NCBI GenBank assembly: GCA_025449845.1
Contig: JANWIP010000020.1
Coordinates: forward strand, 62,001 to 126,000
Origin: Solirubrobacteraceae bacterium
Lineage (GTDB): Bacteria > Actinomycetota > Thermoleophilia > Solirubrobacterales > Solirubrobacteraceae
Direction: 5' to 3'
DNA: 64,000 nt
This document shows, one piece after another, positions 16,068 through 24,488 of this stretch. The notes under the pieces were generated by a model. It saw only the letters and a list, made by a program, of their open reading frames with translations. It made no database searches and was not told where the DNA came from. Both the position numbers and the translations under genes were made by a program. Position 1 is the stretch's first letter, and each line of letters starts with the position of its first letter.

Positions 16068-16571
16068 TCAAGCTGGTGGCAGGATCTCTTCGTCCTTGGC
16101 CCAGCGCGCAAAGCGGGTGACGTAGCGGTCGAGCTCCTGCACCAGGACCAGTACGCCCTCGTGCAGCGTTTTCCAGTTGGCCGGCGGATAGGCGTGGCCG
16201 AGCGCGTCGCGCATCTCCTTGGCCTCCTGGAGGCGTTCGGCTGACATGTGTGAAATGACGCCGAGCGCGGCGAGGCGCTCCCACGCATGGCCGGGGGCCT
16301 TGTCCACAACGCCTATGCGCTGACCCTCGGCAAGCCCACGCGCCGCCAGCTCGTGGACCCAGTTGAGCAGCACCTCATACTGGCGCTCGATGACCGCCAC
16401 CCTGTTGCGTTCGCCGGCGTCCGAGGACCGCGCGGCAACGATGAAGAGATCCTCCTCGAAGTCCTCTCCGAACCCCTCCATCGCAACCAACAGCTGCTCG
16501 CGCGCACTGGGGATCTCTTGGAGGATGGTCGCGATCCGCCGCTGGCCTTTGGACGCCCGCGGCTCAGTCAC
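16068..16571 (-). CDS. hepT: HEPN-family toxin, HepT-like
   Basis: A 167-residue mostly helical protein. RDALGHAY contains the R-x4-H-x-Y motif that defines HepT-type HEPN RNases, including the Tyr that the partner antitoxin modifies. Its start overlaps the upstream nucleotidyltransferase stop as ATGA, so the two form a coupled pair. In studied type VII systems HepT is an RNase neutralised when MntA adds AMP to the motif Tyr. The N-terminal about 60 residues are longer than typical HepT. RNA target unknown. Confidence 0.75.
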   Translation of the reverse strand: MTEPRASKGQRRIATILQEIPSAREQLLVAMEGFGEDFEEDLFIVAARSSDAGERNRVAVIERQYEVLLNWVHELAARGLAEGQRIGVVDKAPGHAWERLAALGVISHMSAERLQEAKEMRDALGHAYPPANWKTLHEGVLVLVQELDRYVTRFARWAKDEEILPPA

Positions 16572-17134
16572 GCCTGTGCAAGCCGCTCCTGCGCAGCCGC
16601 GACTGCCGCGTGCGCCTGGGCCATAGTGCGCGCGTCTTCGCGAGCCCCTGCCGCCAGGAGCTCATCGCGACGCTGCTGTAGCCCCCTCCAGAGATCGTCG
16701 CGGTCGATCAGCACGCGCCCCTCGCACAGGACATCGGCGAGCAGCGTGGGTTGTGTCTCGGCCTGCTCTAAGGTCACGACATCCACGGGAATACCCAGAA
16801 TCCGGCGCAGGCGGCGCTGCACACCGGCCTGTGCCCTCCACTCCGAGCGACGATGGACGATCAGCAGGTCCACGTCGGAGACCGGGGTGTCCTCGCCGGT
16901 CGCGGTCGAGCCAAAGAGGACAGCCAGGCGCACGTCGCGCTCGGTGCGCAGCGCTTCCATCAACTTGCTCAACAGCCCCCAATGACCACGCAGATAGGCA
17001 GCTTCCGCCTGTGACAGTTCGAGCTGACCGCGGGCAACTCTGCGGCCGCGCAGCAGCCCCCTGTTGATGTAGCGACGCAGCGTGCGCTCACTGCACCCGA
17101 GTTCATCTGCTGAGCTGTTCAGCGCCAATCCCAT
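16568..17134 (-). CDS. mntA: MntA-like nucleotidyltransferase antitoxin fused to an HTH
   Basis: A 188-residue protein. Residues about 8-45 form a MerR/HTH_17-type DNA-binding segment (DELGCSERTLRRYINRGLL). The rest is a minimal nucleotidyltransferase with GSTATGEDTPVSDVD, an exact GS-x10-DxD active site. MntA enzymes AMPylate the partner HepT toxin and so neutralise it. The added HTH is unusual and suggests the antitoxin also binds its own promoter. It is the first gene of the pair; transcription starts just to the right of 17134, in a short gap before ychF. Confidence 0.8.
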   Translation of the reverse strand: MGLALNSSADELGCSERTLRRYINRGLLRGRRVARGQLELSQAEAAYLRGHWGLLSKLMEALRTERDVRLAVLFGSTATGEDTPVSDVDLLIVHRRSEWRAQAGVQRRLRRILGIPVDVVTLEQAETQPTLLADVLCEGRVLIDRDDLWRGLQQRRDELLAAGAREDARTMAQAHAAVAAAQERLAQA

Positions 17135-17208
17135 AGGTCCAGTGTACCAAGCGGTGTGTCCGGGTCTTTAGGCCGTGTGTCCGAGTGCCCTGCGTGAAGA
17201 CGCTCTCC

Positions 17209-18294
17209 CTAAGGCGTGAACTTGACCGTGATCACATCGCCGTCAGTCATGACGTAATCACGCCCCTCCAGGCGCAAGGTTCCGCGTTCACGGCCACCCG
17301 CGTAGCCGCCGGCATCGACCAGGTCCTGCCAGCCGATGACTTCGGCGCGGACGAAGCCCTTCTGGATGTCGGTGTGGATCTCGCCGGCTGCGTGCCAGGC
17401 GCTCAGGCCCTGGCGCAGGTGCCAGGACTGGGCGGGCTTGGCCTCGCCGGCGGTGAAGAAGGCAATCAGCTGCAGGAGTGAGAAAGCGCCGTGGATGATC
17501 CTTTCAAGGCTGGATTCGCTGACGCCGAGCTCGGCTCGCATGGCCGTGGCGTCCGCCTCATCGAGTTCGGCCAACTCGGCCTCGATGCGGGAGGAGACGG
17601 CCACCGCCCCGGCGCCCTGCGCCCGGGCATGCGCGGCGATCGCGGCGGGCACCTCCTCGGAGCCCTCATCGACATTGGCGACGTACAGCACGGGCTTGGC
17701 CGTTAGCGAGCCGAGGTCACGGACCGCGTTCGGTGCATCTGCCGGCACGGGCACCGTGCGCACGGGCTTGCCCGCCTGCAATGCGGCGATCGCTTCTCCG
17801 AGCCAGGCCTCCTCGGCCACCGCCACACGGTCGCCTCCGCGTGCGGTGCGCGTGACGCGTTCCAGGCGCCGCTCGGCCTGCTCCAGGTCGGCCATGATCA
17901 GCTCGGTCTCGATCGTGTCGATGTCGCGCACCGGGTCGACGCTGCCCTCGGGGTGAATGACACCGTCATCGCCATGCGCCCGCACGACGTGCACCAACGC
18001 GTGGGTCTCACGGATGTTGGCGAGGAAACGGTTGCCAAGGCCCTCGCCCTGATGCGCGCCCGCCACCAATCCGGCGATGTCGTGGAAGTCGATCGTGTCC
18101 CACACGAGCTCCGAGGCTCCTACCGTCTCGGCCACCTGCTCCATGCGCCGATCCACAACCGGCACGACCGCCACGTTTGGCTCAATCGTCGTGAAGGGAT
18201 AGTTGGCGGCCTCGACGCCAGCCTTGGTCAAGGCGTTGAACAGCGAGGACTTGCCCGCGTTGGGCATCCCCACGATGCCGATGCGTGTGCTCAC
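17209..18294 (-). CDS. ychF: Redox-regulated ATPase/GTPase YchF
   Basis: A 361-residue Obg-family protein. The P-loop is GMPNAGKSSLFNAL near the N-terminus, followed by NYPFTTIEPNVAVVPV. A coiled-coil insertion lies in the middle, and the C-terminal TGS-like domain ends DGDVITVKF. The family (OLA1/YchF) binds ATP and the ribosome and is linked to stress responses. The track extends the ORF to 18666, but the conserved start is GTG 18294, overlapping the PAP2 gene stop as GTGA. This gives a normal family length. Confidence 0.93.
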   Translation of the reverse strand: MSTRIGIVGMPNAGKSSLFNALTKAGVEAANYPFTTIEPNVAVVPVVDRRMEQVAETVGASELVWDTIDFHDIAGLVAGAHQGEGLGNRFLANIRETHALVHVVRAHGDDGVIHPEGSVDPVRDIDTIETELIMADLEQAERRLERVTRTARGGDRVAVAEEAWLGEAIAALQAGKPVRTVPVPADAPNAVRDLGSLTAKPVLYVANVDEGSEEVPAAIAAHARAQGAGAVAVSSRIEAELAELDEADATAMRAELGVSESSLERIIHGAFSLLQLIAFFTAGEAKPAQSWHLRQGLSAWHAAGEIHTDIQKGFVRAEVIGWQDLVDAGGYAGGRERGTLRLEGRDYVMTDGDVITVKFTP

Positions 18295-18776
18295 CGCGCG
18301 ACCTCTGCGACGAGCGCACCGAGCAAGCCGCCGGCAAGGATGTCGGAGGGATAATGGACACCCAGGTACAACCGCGACAGCGCCAGTCCCTTCGCCAGCA
18401 CAATCAGCGGCACGGCGGGCAACCCCAGCCGCGCATAGGAGATCGCGCCGGCGACGGACGTCGAAGCATGAGCGCTGGGGAAGCTCAATTGGGTCGGCGT
18501 GCTCGTCAACGCCGGCAGTCCCGGCAGCTGCGGGCGGGGCCGGCGGACGATCTGCTTGATGGCCGTGTTCAACGCGTACGTGCCGGCCACGGTGCCCGTC
18601 GCTCGCCGCCACTGCGCCCGGCGACGGGCATCGATCGCCCAACCCCCCACACCGATCGCCAGCCACACCGCGCCGTGCTGCCCCAACCGTGAGAAGCCGG
18701 CGACCGCGCGCTCCGCACCGGGGTTGTGGAAGCGCGTGCGCGCCGCCAGCAGCACCCGCTCATCAAAGGACATCAA
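18291..18776 (-). CDS. PAP2-family membrane phosphatase
   Basis: A 161-residue integral membrane protein with the three phosphatase motifs: KQIVRRPRP, FPSAHAST and SRLYLGVHYPSD. The His in the last motif is the usual nucleophile. Family members dephosphorylate lipid phosphates such as undecaprenyl pyrophosphate or phosphatidic acid. The gene overlaps ychF by GTGA, so the two are cotranscribed, although no functional link is known. The start could be ATG 18776 or 18773. Confidence 0.85.
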   Translation of the reverse strand: MMSFDERVLLAARTRFHNPGAERAVAGFSRLGQHGAVWLAIGVGGWAIDARRRAQWRRATGTVAGTYALNTAIKQIVRRPRPQLPGLPALTSTPTQLSFPSAHASTSVAGAISYARLGLPAVPLIVLAKGLALSRLYLGVHYPSDILAGGLLGALVAEVAR

Positions 18777-18782
18777 CTCGCC

Positions 18783-18891
18783 CGTCTAAGCAGTCGAGGG
18801 GCAAGCGATACAAGGACGCACCGAGCGAAGTGTGCTTCGCACACGAGCGAGGGAGGACGCCGTAGCGCGCCGCTCATCGGCTGCTTAGACG
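18783..18891. repeat. 11-bp inverted repeats enclosing nested hairpins
   Basis: cgtctaagcag at 18783-18793 and its exact complement ctgcttagacg at 18881-18891 bracket about 87 bases. The interior contains overlapping hairpins around gcgaagtgtgcttcgcacac. The right arm includes the stop codon of the small gene ending at 18885. It may act as a terminator between the mce and PAP2 units or be a decayed miniature element. Confidence 0.4.
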
Positions 18892-19103
18892 CCGAAACCG
18901 ACGCGCTGGTCGTCTGTCTCGGCACGGACGTAGACGACCTGGCCGAGATACAGGCGCACCGGCCCGTCCTCGCTCTCAAGCTCGTGCCAGCCGCCCTCGC
19001 CGAGCCCGGCGTAGAGACCCTTGAGCTCATCTTCGTTGACCTTCAGCGCAAGCGAGTGCCCACCCTGGAAGCCGATGCTGATGCGACGAAATTGCAAAGC
19101 CAT
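18885..19103 (-). CDS. Small conserved protein, DUF3107-like
   Basis: A 72-residue protein with mixed alpha/beta character and the segment GPVRLYLGQVVYVRAE, which resembles DUF3107 proteins of actinobacteria. That family assignment is tentative. It has no signal or membrane segment. Its ATG overlaps the stop of methylmalonyl-CoA epimerase by one base (TGATG), so it is translated with it. Function unknown. Confidence 0.6.
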   Translation of the reverse strand: MALQFRRISIGFQGGHSLALKVNEDELKGLYAGLGEGGWHELESEDGPVRLYLGQVVYVRAETDDQRVGFGV

Positions 19104-19525
19104 CAGTGTCCCTCTCCATCTGCCGGCTGGACGATCTCGGTGAGCACGCGGCCGGTTCCCTTAGGCTCCAGGAAGGCCACGAGCGCGCCGCCGATGCCCA
19201 CGCGCGGGGTCTTGTCGATCAACGGTAGTCCGGCTTCAGCGAGCTGCTGCAGGGTGGCCTCGATGTCTGGGACCTGGTAGGCGATGTGGTGCATCCCCGG
19301 CCCTCGCTTGGCCAGAAACTTGCCGACAGGGGTGTCGGGCCCGAGCGGGGCCAGCAGCTCGATGTGGTTCTCGCCGACATTGAGCAGCACCGCCTCGACT
19401 CCCTGATCCTCGACGATCTCACGGTGCGCCACATCAAGCTTGAAGCCATCGCGCCAGAGCTCCAGCGCGGAGTCGATCTCCTGCACGGCAACGCCGACAT
19501 GGTCGATACGGTCGAACACGCGCAT
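19103..19525 (-). CDS. mce: Methylmalonyl-CoA epimerase
   Basis: A 140-residue vicinal-oxygen-chelate protein. DRIDHVGVAVQEIDSALELW opens the first metal-binding module, GPGMHHIAYQVPDIEATL the second, and ENHIELLAPLG and TEIVQP give remaining ligands. It would convert (S)- to (R)-methylmalonyl-CoA in propionyl-CoA metabolism. The track ORF reaches 19717, overlapping ftsH antisense-free sequence with no conservation; ATG 19525 (MRVFDRI) fits the family start. It is the first gene of a pair with the small DUF protein. Confidence 0.9.
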   Translation of the reverse strand: MRVFDRIDHVGVAVQEIDSALELWRDGFKLDVAHREIVEDQGVEAVLLNVGENHIELLAPLGPDTPVGKFLAKRGPGMHHIAYQVPDIEATLQQLAEAGLPLIDKTPRVGIGGALVAFLEPKGTGRVLTEIVQPADGEGH

Positions 19526-19583
19526 GAGTGTATCCGTGTTCCCGAGCCCCTGCGGGAGCCGCGTAGGTTCGCTCGCCGCGCGT

Positions 19584-21320
19584 CTAGAGGCGGGCGCTGC
19601 CGGGTGGGGTCTCCCCCAGCGCGGCGTCCACGGCGGTGGCAGCGGCCACCACGCGCAAGCCCACACCCGGCGCGCGCTCCAGGCGCGGCACGCCGCGCAT
19701 GATGCGATCGATCGCATCGCGGTCGAGCACCTCGTTCTCGAGCAGCTCCTGCGCCAGCTCGTCGAGCTTGCCGCGATGACCGACGATCAGCTTCTGCGCC
19801 GCGCGGCGCGCCTCCTCGATCAGCCCCTGGCGCTCTTCGTCGCGCAGCCGCAGCGTCGTCTCCGAGAGCTGCACGTTCCCATCGGGCGAGCGCCCCACCC
19901 CGGCGGTGCCCATCGCGTAGTCGTGCACCATCGAGTGCGATATCTCCGCCACGCGCTTGAGGTCATCCGAGGCCCCCGTGGTGACCGCCCCGAACACGAT
20001 CTGCTCGGCGACCCTGCCGCCCAGCAGCACCGTCAAGTAGTCGAGCAGCTCCTCGCGCGTCTTCAGGTAGCGGTCCTCGGCGGGCAGGTTCAGCGTGTAG
20101 CCAAGCGCCCGGCCGCGCGGGACGATCGAGATGCGATGCACGCGGTCGACCGAGGGCAGCAGCTCCCCGCACAAAGCGTGCCCCGCCTCGTGGAAGGCGA
20201 CGACACGCTTCTCGTGCGCGTTCAGCACGCGCCTTGACTGCACCCCGGCGATCACGCGCTCAAGCGCCGAGTCGAAATCCTGAGCGCCGATCACCTTGGC
20301 GTTGCGGCGGGCCGCGAAGATCGCAGCCTCGTTGCAGATGTTCGCCAAATCCGCCCCAGTCAGGCCGCTCGTCTGCTGCGCTACCAGTTCCAGATTCACA
20401 TCGTCAAGCGGCTTGTTGCGCGTGTGCACCATCAGCACGCCTTGGCGCCCGCGCACATCGGGCGGGGCCACGAATACCTGACGATCGAAGCGCCCGGGGC
20501 GCAGCAGCGCCGGGTCGAGCTTGTCGAGCAGGTTGCTGGCGGCGATCACCACCACCCTGCCGCTGGAGTCAAAGCCGTCCATCTCCACCAGCAGCTGGTT
20601 GAGCGTCTGGTCCTTCTCGCCTGAGATGTCTGAGCCGCGGCGCCCGCCGACGGCGTCGAGCTCGTCGATGAAGATGATCGCCGGTTCGTGCTTGCGCGCC
20701 TCGCTGAACAGGCGGCGGATGCGCGCCGCGCCCAGGCCCGCGAACATCTCCACGAAGGCTGCCGCGCTCTGCGCGAAGAACTGCGCGCCCGATTCGCGGG
20801 CCACGGCCTTGGCCAGCAGTGTCTTGCCCGTGCCGGGCGGGCCGTGCAGCAGGATGCCCTTAGGCACTCTTGCGCCGAGCGCGTGGAACTGCGCGGGTTC
20901 GCGCAGGAACTCCACGATCTCCTGCAACTCCCCCTTGGCCTCGTCCACGCCGGCGATGTCGCCGAAGGACACCGCCTGGCCCGATGCCGGCTTGATCTGC
21001 TGCGGCTTGACGCGTGGCATCACCTTCAGCGTGCGCCACATCAGGAAGATAAGGCAGAGGAAGAAGATGATCATCACGACGCTCGACCACTGGTAGGCCC
21101 AGTTCTGGATGTGTTCGGCGATCGAGATGTGCGGCGCGGAGGTATGCGCCTGCTCGCTCTTAAGGATCGCCGCGCGATGGGCGGCAGCCAGCGCGGCCGC
21201 GTGCTGCGCCTGGGCGGCGGCCTTCACGGCTTCCGCGTGGTGATGCGCAGCGGCTACCACGGCCGCATGGTGTGTCTGCGCCTTCGCGCTTACGGCTTCA
21301 GTCGCTTCGCTCACAGTCAT
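19584..21320 (-). CDS. ftsH: FtsH-family AAA+ metalloprotease with single TM and Ala/His-rich N-terminus
   Basis: A 578-residue protein. The AAA module has GPPGTGKTLLAKAVA (Walker A), IIFIDELDAVG (Walker B) and the SRH region PGRFDRQVFV. The peptidase domain has HEAGHALCGE. FtsH degrades misfolded membrane and some soluble proteins. Standard FtsH has two N-terminal membrane helices around a small external domain. Here only one (about residues 77-97) is seen, and it is preceded by about 60 residues rich in Ala and His. The C-terminus lacks long extensions. It may be a second, specialised FtsH of this genome. Confidence 0.9.
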   Translation of the reverse strand: MTVSEATEAVSAKAQTHHAAVVAAAHHHAEAVKAAAQAQHAAALAAAHRAAILKSEQAHTSAPHISIAEHIQNWAYQWSSVVMIIFFLCLIFLMWRTLKVMPRVKPQQIKPASGQAVSFGDIAGVDEAKGELQEIVEFLREPAQFHALGARVPKGILLHGPPGTGKTLLAKAVARESGAQFFAQSAAAFVEMFAGLGAARIRRLFSEARKHEPAIIFIDELDAVGGRRGSDISGEKDQTLNQLLVEMDGFDSSGRVVVIAASNLLDKLDPALLRPGRFDRQVFVAPPDVRGRQGVLMVHTRNKPLDDVNLELVAQQTSGLTGADLANICNEAAIFAARRNAKVIGAQDFDSALERVIAGVQSRRVLNAHEKRVVAFHEAGHALCGELLPSVDRVHRISIVPRGRALGYTLNLPAEDRYLKTREELLDYLTVLLGGRVAEQIVFGAVTTGASDDLKRVAEISHSMVHDYAMGTAGVGRSPDGNVQLSETTLRLRDEERQGLIEEARRAAQKLIVGHRGKLDELAQELLENEVLDRDAIDRIMRGVPRLERAPGVGLRVVAAATAVDAALGETPPGSARL

Positions 21321-21372
21321 CCTTGCCTGCCTGGTACACCATCCATGGCGTCATAAACGACAGTATGAGGGC

Positions 21373-22719
21373 TCAGCCCAAAATACGCAACGCCAGGTCG
21401 CGGAAGAACTCGGCCGCGAAGCCCAGGTCGCGCACATCGATGCGCTCGTCGGCCCCGTGGATCAAGGGCATCGTCTCGAACAGCGACTGGTGGCGGTGGG
21501 GAAAGAAACCGTACGCAACGCACTCCGGGAATGCCGCGCGGAAGTGGCGTGAGTCGGTGAAGCCGGGGAGGATCACGGGCACCACCTCGGCGCCCGGGTC
21601 GTGCTCAGCGACCCACTTCGAGATGGTCTGCATGAGGGGTGTATCGATCGGCGAGCGATTGCCCACCACGCGCTCGGTGAACTCAACGCGGGGATTAGGA
21701 CCTGCCGGTGGGTGGGGGGGTGGGTGGGGGGGTGGGTGGGGACCCAATACTTCCTCGATGCCGCGCAGCACCTCCGCTTCGCCCAAACCAGGGGGCACGC
21801 GGCAGTCCACCTTCAGCTCGGCCCGACTGGGTATCACGTTGATCTTCTCCGACGCCTTGATGCGCGTGGGTGTGAAGGTCACGCCGAACATCGGCTCAAA
21901 CACCGTCACCAAGCGCTCGTCCTCCGCCGCCATCCGCGCCACGGCGGCTACAGGGTCGGCAGGGTCCTCGCCCAGTCCCTTTAGGAACGCCTCGGGCTCG
22001 GCCGTCAACTCGTAGGCCGGCTGGCGGGCCGCCAGGCGCTCCAGCAGCGGCGCCATCTTCAACAGCGCGTTGTCTCCCATCTTGGGCATCGAAGCGTGTC
22101 CCGCCACGCCGTCGGTCGTGAGCGTGAAGCGGAACACGCCCTTCTCCGCACAGCACACGCCGTACAGGCGCCGGGCGGGCGGGCCTCCATACTCGAACAC
22201 CGCACCGCCGCCCTCGTTCACGAGCAGGTCACAGCGCACCTTCTCGGGGTGGTTCTTGGTGATCCATTCCGCGCCTAGTTCGCCGCCGGTCTCCTCGTCA
22301 ACCACCGTCACGATCAGCAGCTCGCCGTGCGTGGGGCGCCAGCCTTCGCGGGCCAGCGCGGCCGCCGCCGCGATCTCGGCCGCCACCTGGGACTTCATGT
22401 CAAGGGCGCCTCTGCCCCATATGTAACCGTCGTGCACCTCGCCGGACCAGGGACCGTGACTCCACTCCTCGGCGTCGGCCAAGACCGTATCGACGTGGCC
22501 CAAATAGCAGAGGGTGGGGCCGGGCTCCGTGCCTGTCAGGCGCGCCACCAGGTTTGGCCGCCCTGGCTCCGCGCCTAGCAGCTCGCACTCAAAACCCGCC
22601 TCGCCCAGCAGCTTCGCCAGGTACTCCTGTGCCGGGCGCTCATTGCCCGGGGGGTTGACCGTGTTAAAGCGCAGCAGCTCGCCCAGCAGCTCGGTCGCCT
22701 CCTGACTCAGCCCACTCAC
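21373..22719 (-). CDS. M20-family metallopeptidase
   Basis: A 448-residue zinc peptidase/deacylase (ArgE/DapE/carboxypeptidase G2 family). Metal sites are visible in LGHVDTV, GRGALDMKSQ, VDEETGGELG and, near the end, PLIHGADERID. GHASMPKMGDNA marks the dimerisation-lid region. The start is taken as GTG 22719, which overlaps the ABC ATPase stop as GTGA; the track start at 22755 lies inside that gene. It is last in a peptide-uptake operon, so it probably hydrolyses imported peptides. A PHPP repeat interrupts the protein near residues 325-336. Confidence 0.88.
   Translation of the reverse strand: MSGLSQEATELLGELLRFNTVNPPGNERPAQEYLAKLLGEAGFECELLGAEPGRPNLVARLTGTEPGPTLCYLGHVDTVLADAEEWSHGPWSGEVHDGYIWGRGALDMKSQVAAEIAAAAALAREGWRPTHGELLIVTVVDEETGGELGAEWITKNHPEKVRCDLLVNEGGGAVFEYGGPPARRLYGVCCAEKGVFRFTLTTDGVAGHASMPKMGDNALLKMAPLLERLAARQPAYELTAEPEAFLKGLGEDPADPVAAVARMAAEDERLVTVFEPMFGVTFTPTRIKASEKINVIPSRAELKVDCRVPPGLGEAEVLRGIEEVLGPHPPPHPPPHPPAGPNPRVEFTERVVGNRSPIDTPLMQTISKWVAEHDPGAEVVPVILPGFTDSRHFRAAFPECVAYGFFPHRHQSLFETMPLIHGADERIDVRDLGFAAEFFRDLALRILG
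21707..21742 (+). repeat. 12-bp G-rich tandem repeat (x3) inside the M20 gene
   Basis: The plus strand reads three consecutive units of ggtgggtggggg (the last ends in a). The repeat keeps the frame and encodes PHPPPHPPPHPP on the minus strand. Its runs of three or more G at short spacing are a strong G-quadruplex pattern on the non-coding strand. Confidence 0.85.
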
Positions 22720-24488
22720 ACCGCCGATCGTACCTGCCCGGGGAGCTTTAAACACGCCGCCAGCAACGCCTGGGTGTACTCGTGTTGCGGCGCGCGGAAC
22801 AGCTCCTCTGTGGGGCCCACCTCGACCACCTTGCCGTTGCGCATCACCGCTACGCGGTCGCTCACGCCGCGCACGACCATCAGGTCATGGCTCACCAGCA
22901 GGTAGCTCAAGGGGCGGGTGGGGGCCCCTTCCTCCTGTAGGCGGACGAGCAGATCGAGTACCTGCGCGCGCACCGTCGCATCGAGCGAGGACACCGGCTC
23001 GTCCAGCACCAAGGCCCTGGGGTCACAGGAGAGCGCACGCGCGATTCCCACGCGCTGGCGCTCACCACCTGAGAGCTCATGGGGGTAGCGCTCCAGGTGC
23101 TCCGCGCGCAGTCCCACCCGCTCCAGCAGCTCAGTCGCGCGTTCGCGCCACTGGGCGTGCGGGACCTCGCGTAGACGCAGGCCCGTCTGGAGAATCCACT
23201 CCACGCGGCGGCGGGGATTAAGCGACGCGTGGGAGTCCTGGAAGACCATCTGCAGATCGCGCCTGACGGGCGTCAGCTGGCGGCCTTTGGCCTTGGTTAT
23301 GTCCTGGCCCCGGAAGTGGATCGTGCCGCTGCTCGCGTCCGTCAGCCGGATCAGGCAACGGATCAGCGTCGTCTTCCCGGCGCCCGACTCGCCCACCACG
23401 CCGAGCGTTTCGCCCTCGCCCAGCGTCAGTGACACGCTGTCGAGCACCTGCACACGAGTACGCCTGCTGCCGCGGAAGGTGACGCTCAGCTCGCGCGCTT
23501 GGAGCAGCGCCCGACCCTGCAGTTGCGCCCGCTCCTCCAACGGTGCCTCTCCAGCGATGCCCAGCCCAGTTGAGTAGTGCGATCCCCCGGCGGCTCCCGG
23601 CGTAATCGAGGATTGTGGCCCGACCCACGCGCGCGGCGAGCGCACCGGGCGCGGAGCGTATGCCGCAAGCAGACTCTGCGTGTAGGGGTGCGCGGGCGCC
23701 TGCAGGATCGCGTCCGCCTCGCCCTGCTCGACGAGCTGCCCGCCGCGCATCACGAGGATGCGGTCGGCGAGCTCGGCCACCACGCCCAGGTCGTGGGTGA
23801 TGAACAGGATGCCCATCTCGGTGCGCTCACGCAGCTCCCGCAGCTGGGCCAGTATCTGCGCCTGCGTGGTGACATCCAGCGCTGTCGTGGGCTCATCCGC
23901 GATCAACAGCCCCGGCTCGCAGGAGAGCGCCATGGCGATCATCACCCGCTGGCGCATGCCGCCCGAGAGCTCGTGTGGGTAGGCGCGCACGCGCGAGCGC
24001 GCGTCGGCGATGCCGGCGCGGTCCATCAGCTCCACCGCCTGCTCGAGCGCCTGCGCACCGTTGACGAGCGGCTGGTGCGCGCGGATCTGCTCGGAGATCT
24101 GCCAGCCAACCCTCTGCACCGGGTTTAGCGAGCTAATGGGGTCCTGGAAGACCATCGCCATGCGCCGGCCGCGCAGGGCCTGCAACTCCCGCTCGCTCGC
24201 GCCCAGCAGATCCTCCTCCTCCAATCTCACCGCGCCGGACATGCGCGCGCCGAGCCTGCGCGTCAAGCCCATCAGCGTCAGCCCGATCGTCGACTTCCCC
24301 GAGCCGGACTCGCCTACCAGCGCGAGTACCTCTCCTCGCCTGACCGCGAAGGACACGCCGTCCACCGCCCGCACCTCGCCGGCTTCGGTGTCAAAGGACA
24401 CGCGCAGGTTGGCCACATCCAGCAACTCAGCGGCCCGGGCCGCGGTGTCGGCGCGCGGCGCCTCGCCGGATACGGAAGCGTCGCTCAT
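22716..24488 (-). CDS. dppDF: Peptide ABC transporter, fused double ATPase
   Basis: A 590-residue protein with two complete ABC modules in tandem. The first has [26 protein letters not shown] and [12 protein letters not shown]. The second has [27 protein letters not shown] and [11 protein letters not shown]. Each is followed by the oligopeptide-transporter C-terminal signature ([21 protein letters not shown]). It equals DppD plus DppF, or GsiA. It overlaps both neighbours by four bases and powers the permease pair encoded upstream. Confidence 0.92.
   Translation of the reverse strand: MSDASVSGEAPRADTAARAAELLDVANLRVSFDTEAGEVRAVDGVSFAVRRGEVLALVGESGSGKSTIGLTLMGLTRRLGARMSGAVRLEEEDLLGASERELQALRGRRMAMVFQDPISSLNPVQRVGWQISEQIRAHQPLVNGAQALEQAVELMDRAGIADARSRVRAYPHELSGGMRQRVMIAMALSCEPGLLIADEPTTALDVTTQAQILAQLRELRERTEMGILFITHDLGVVAELADRILVMRGGQLVEQGEADAILQAPAHPYTQSLLAAYAPRPVRSPRAWVGPQSSITPGAAGGSHYSTGLGIAGEAPLEERAQLQGRALLQARELSVTFRGSRRTRVQVLDSVSLTLGEGETLGVVGESGAGKTTLIRCLIRLTDASSGTIHFRGQDITKAKGRQLTPVRRDLQMVFQDSHASLNPRRRVEWILQTGLRLREVPHAQWRERATELLERVGLRAEHLERYPHELSGGERQRVGIARALSCDPRALVLDEPVSSLDATVRAQVLDLLVRLQEEGAPTRPLSYLLVSHDLMVVRGVSDRVAVMRNGKVVEVGPTEELFRAPQHEYTQALLAACLKLPGQVRSAV

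Noticed and set aside
21707-21742. CRISPR-like repeat array
   Set aside because: It is a 12-bp uninterrupted tandem repeat with no spacers, inside a coding region. No CRISPR array or cas gene was seen in the window.
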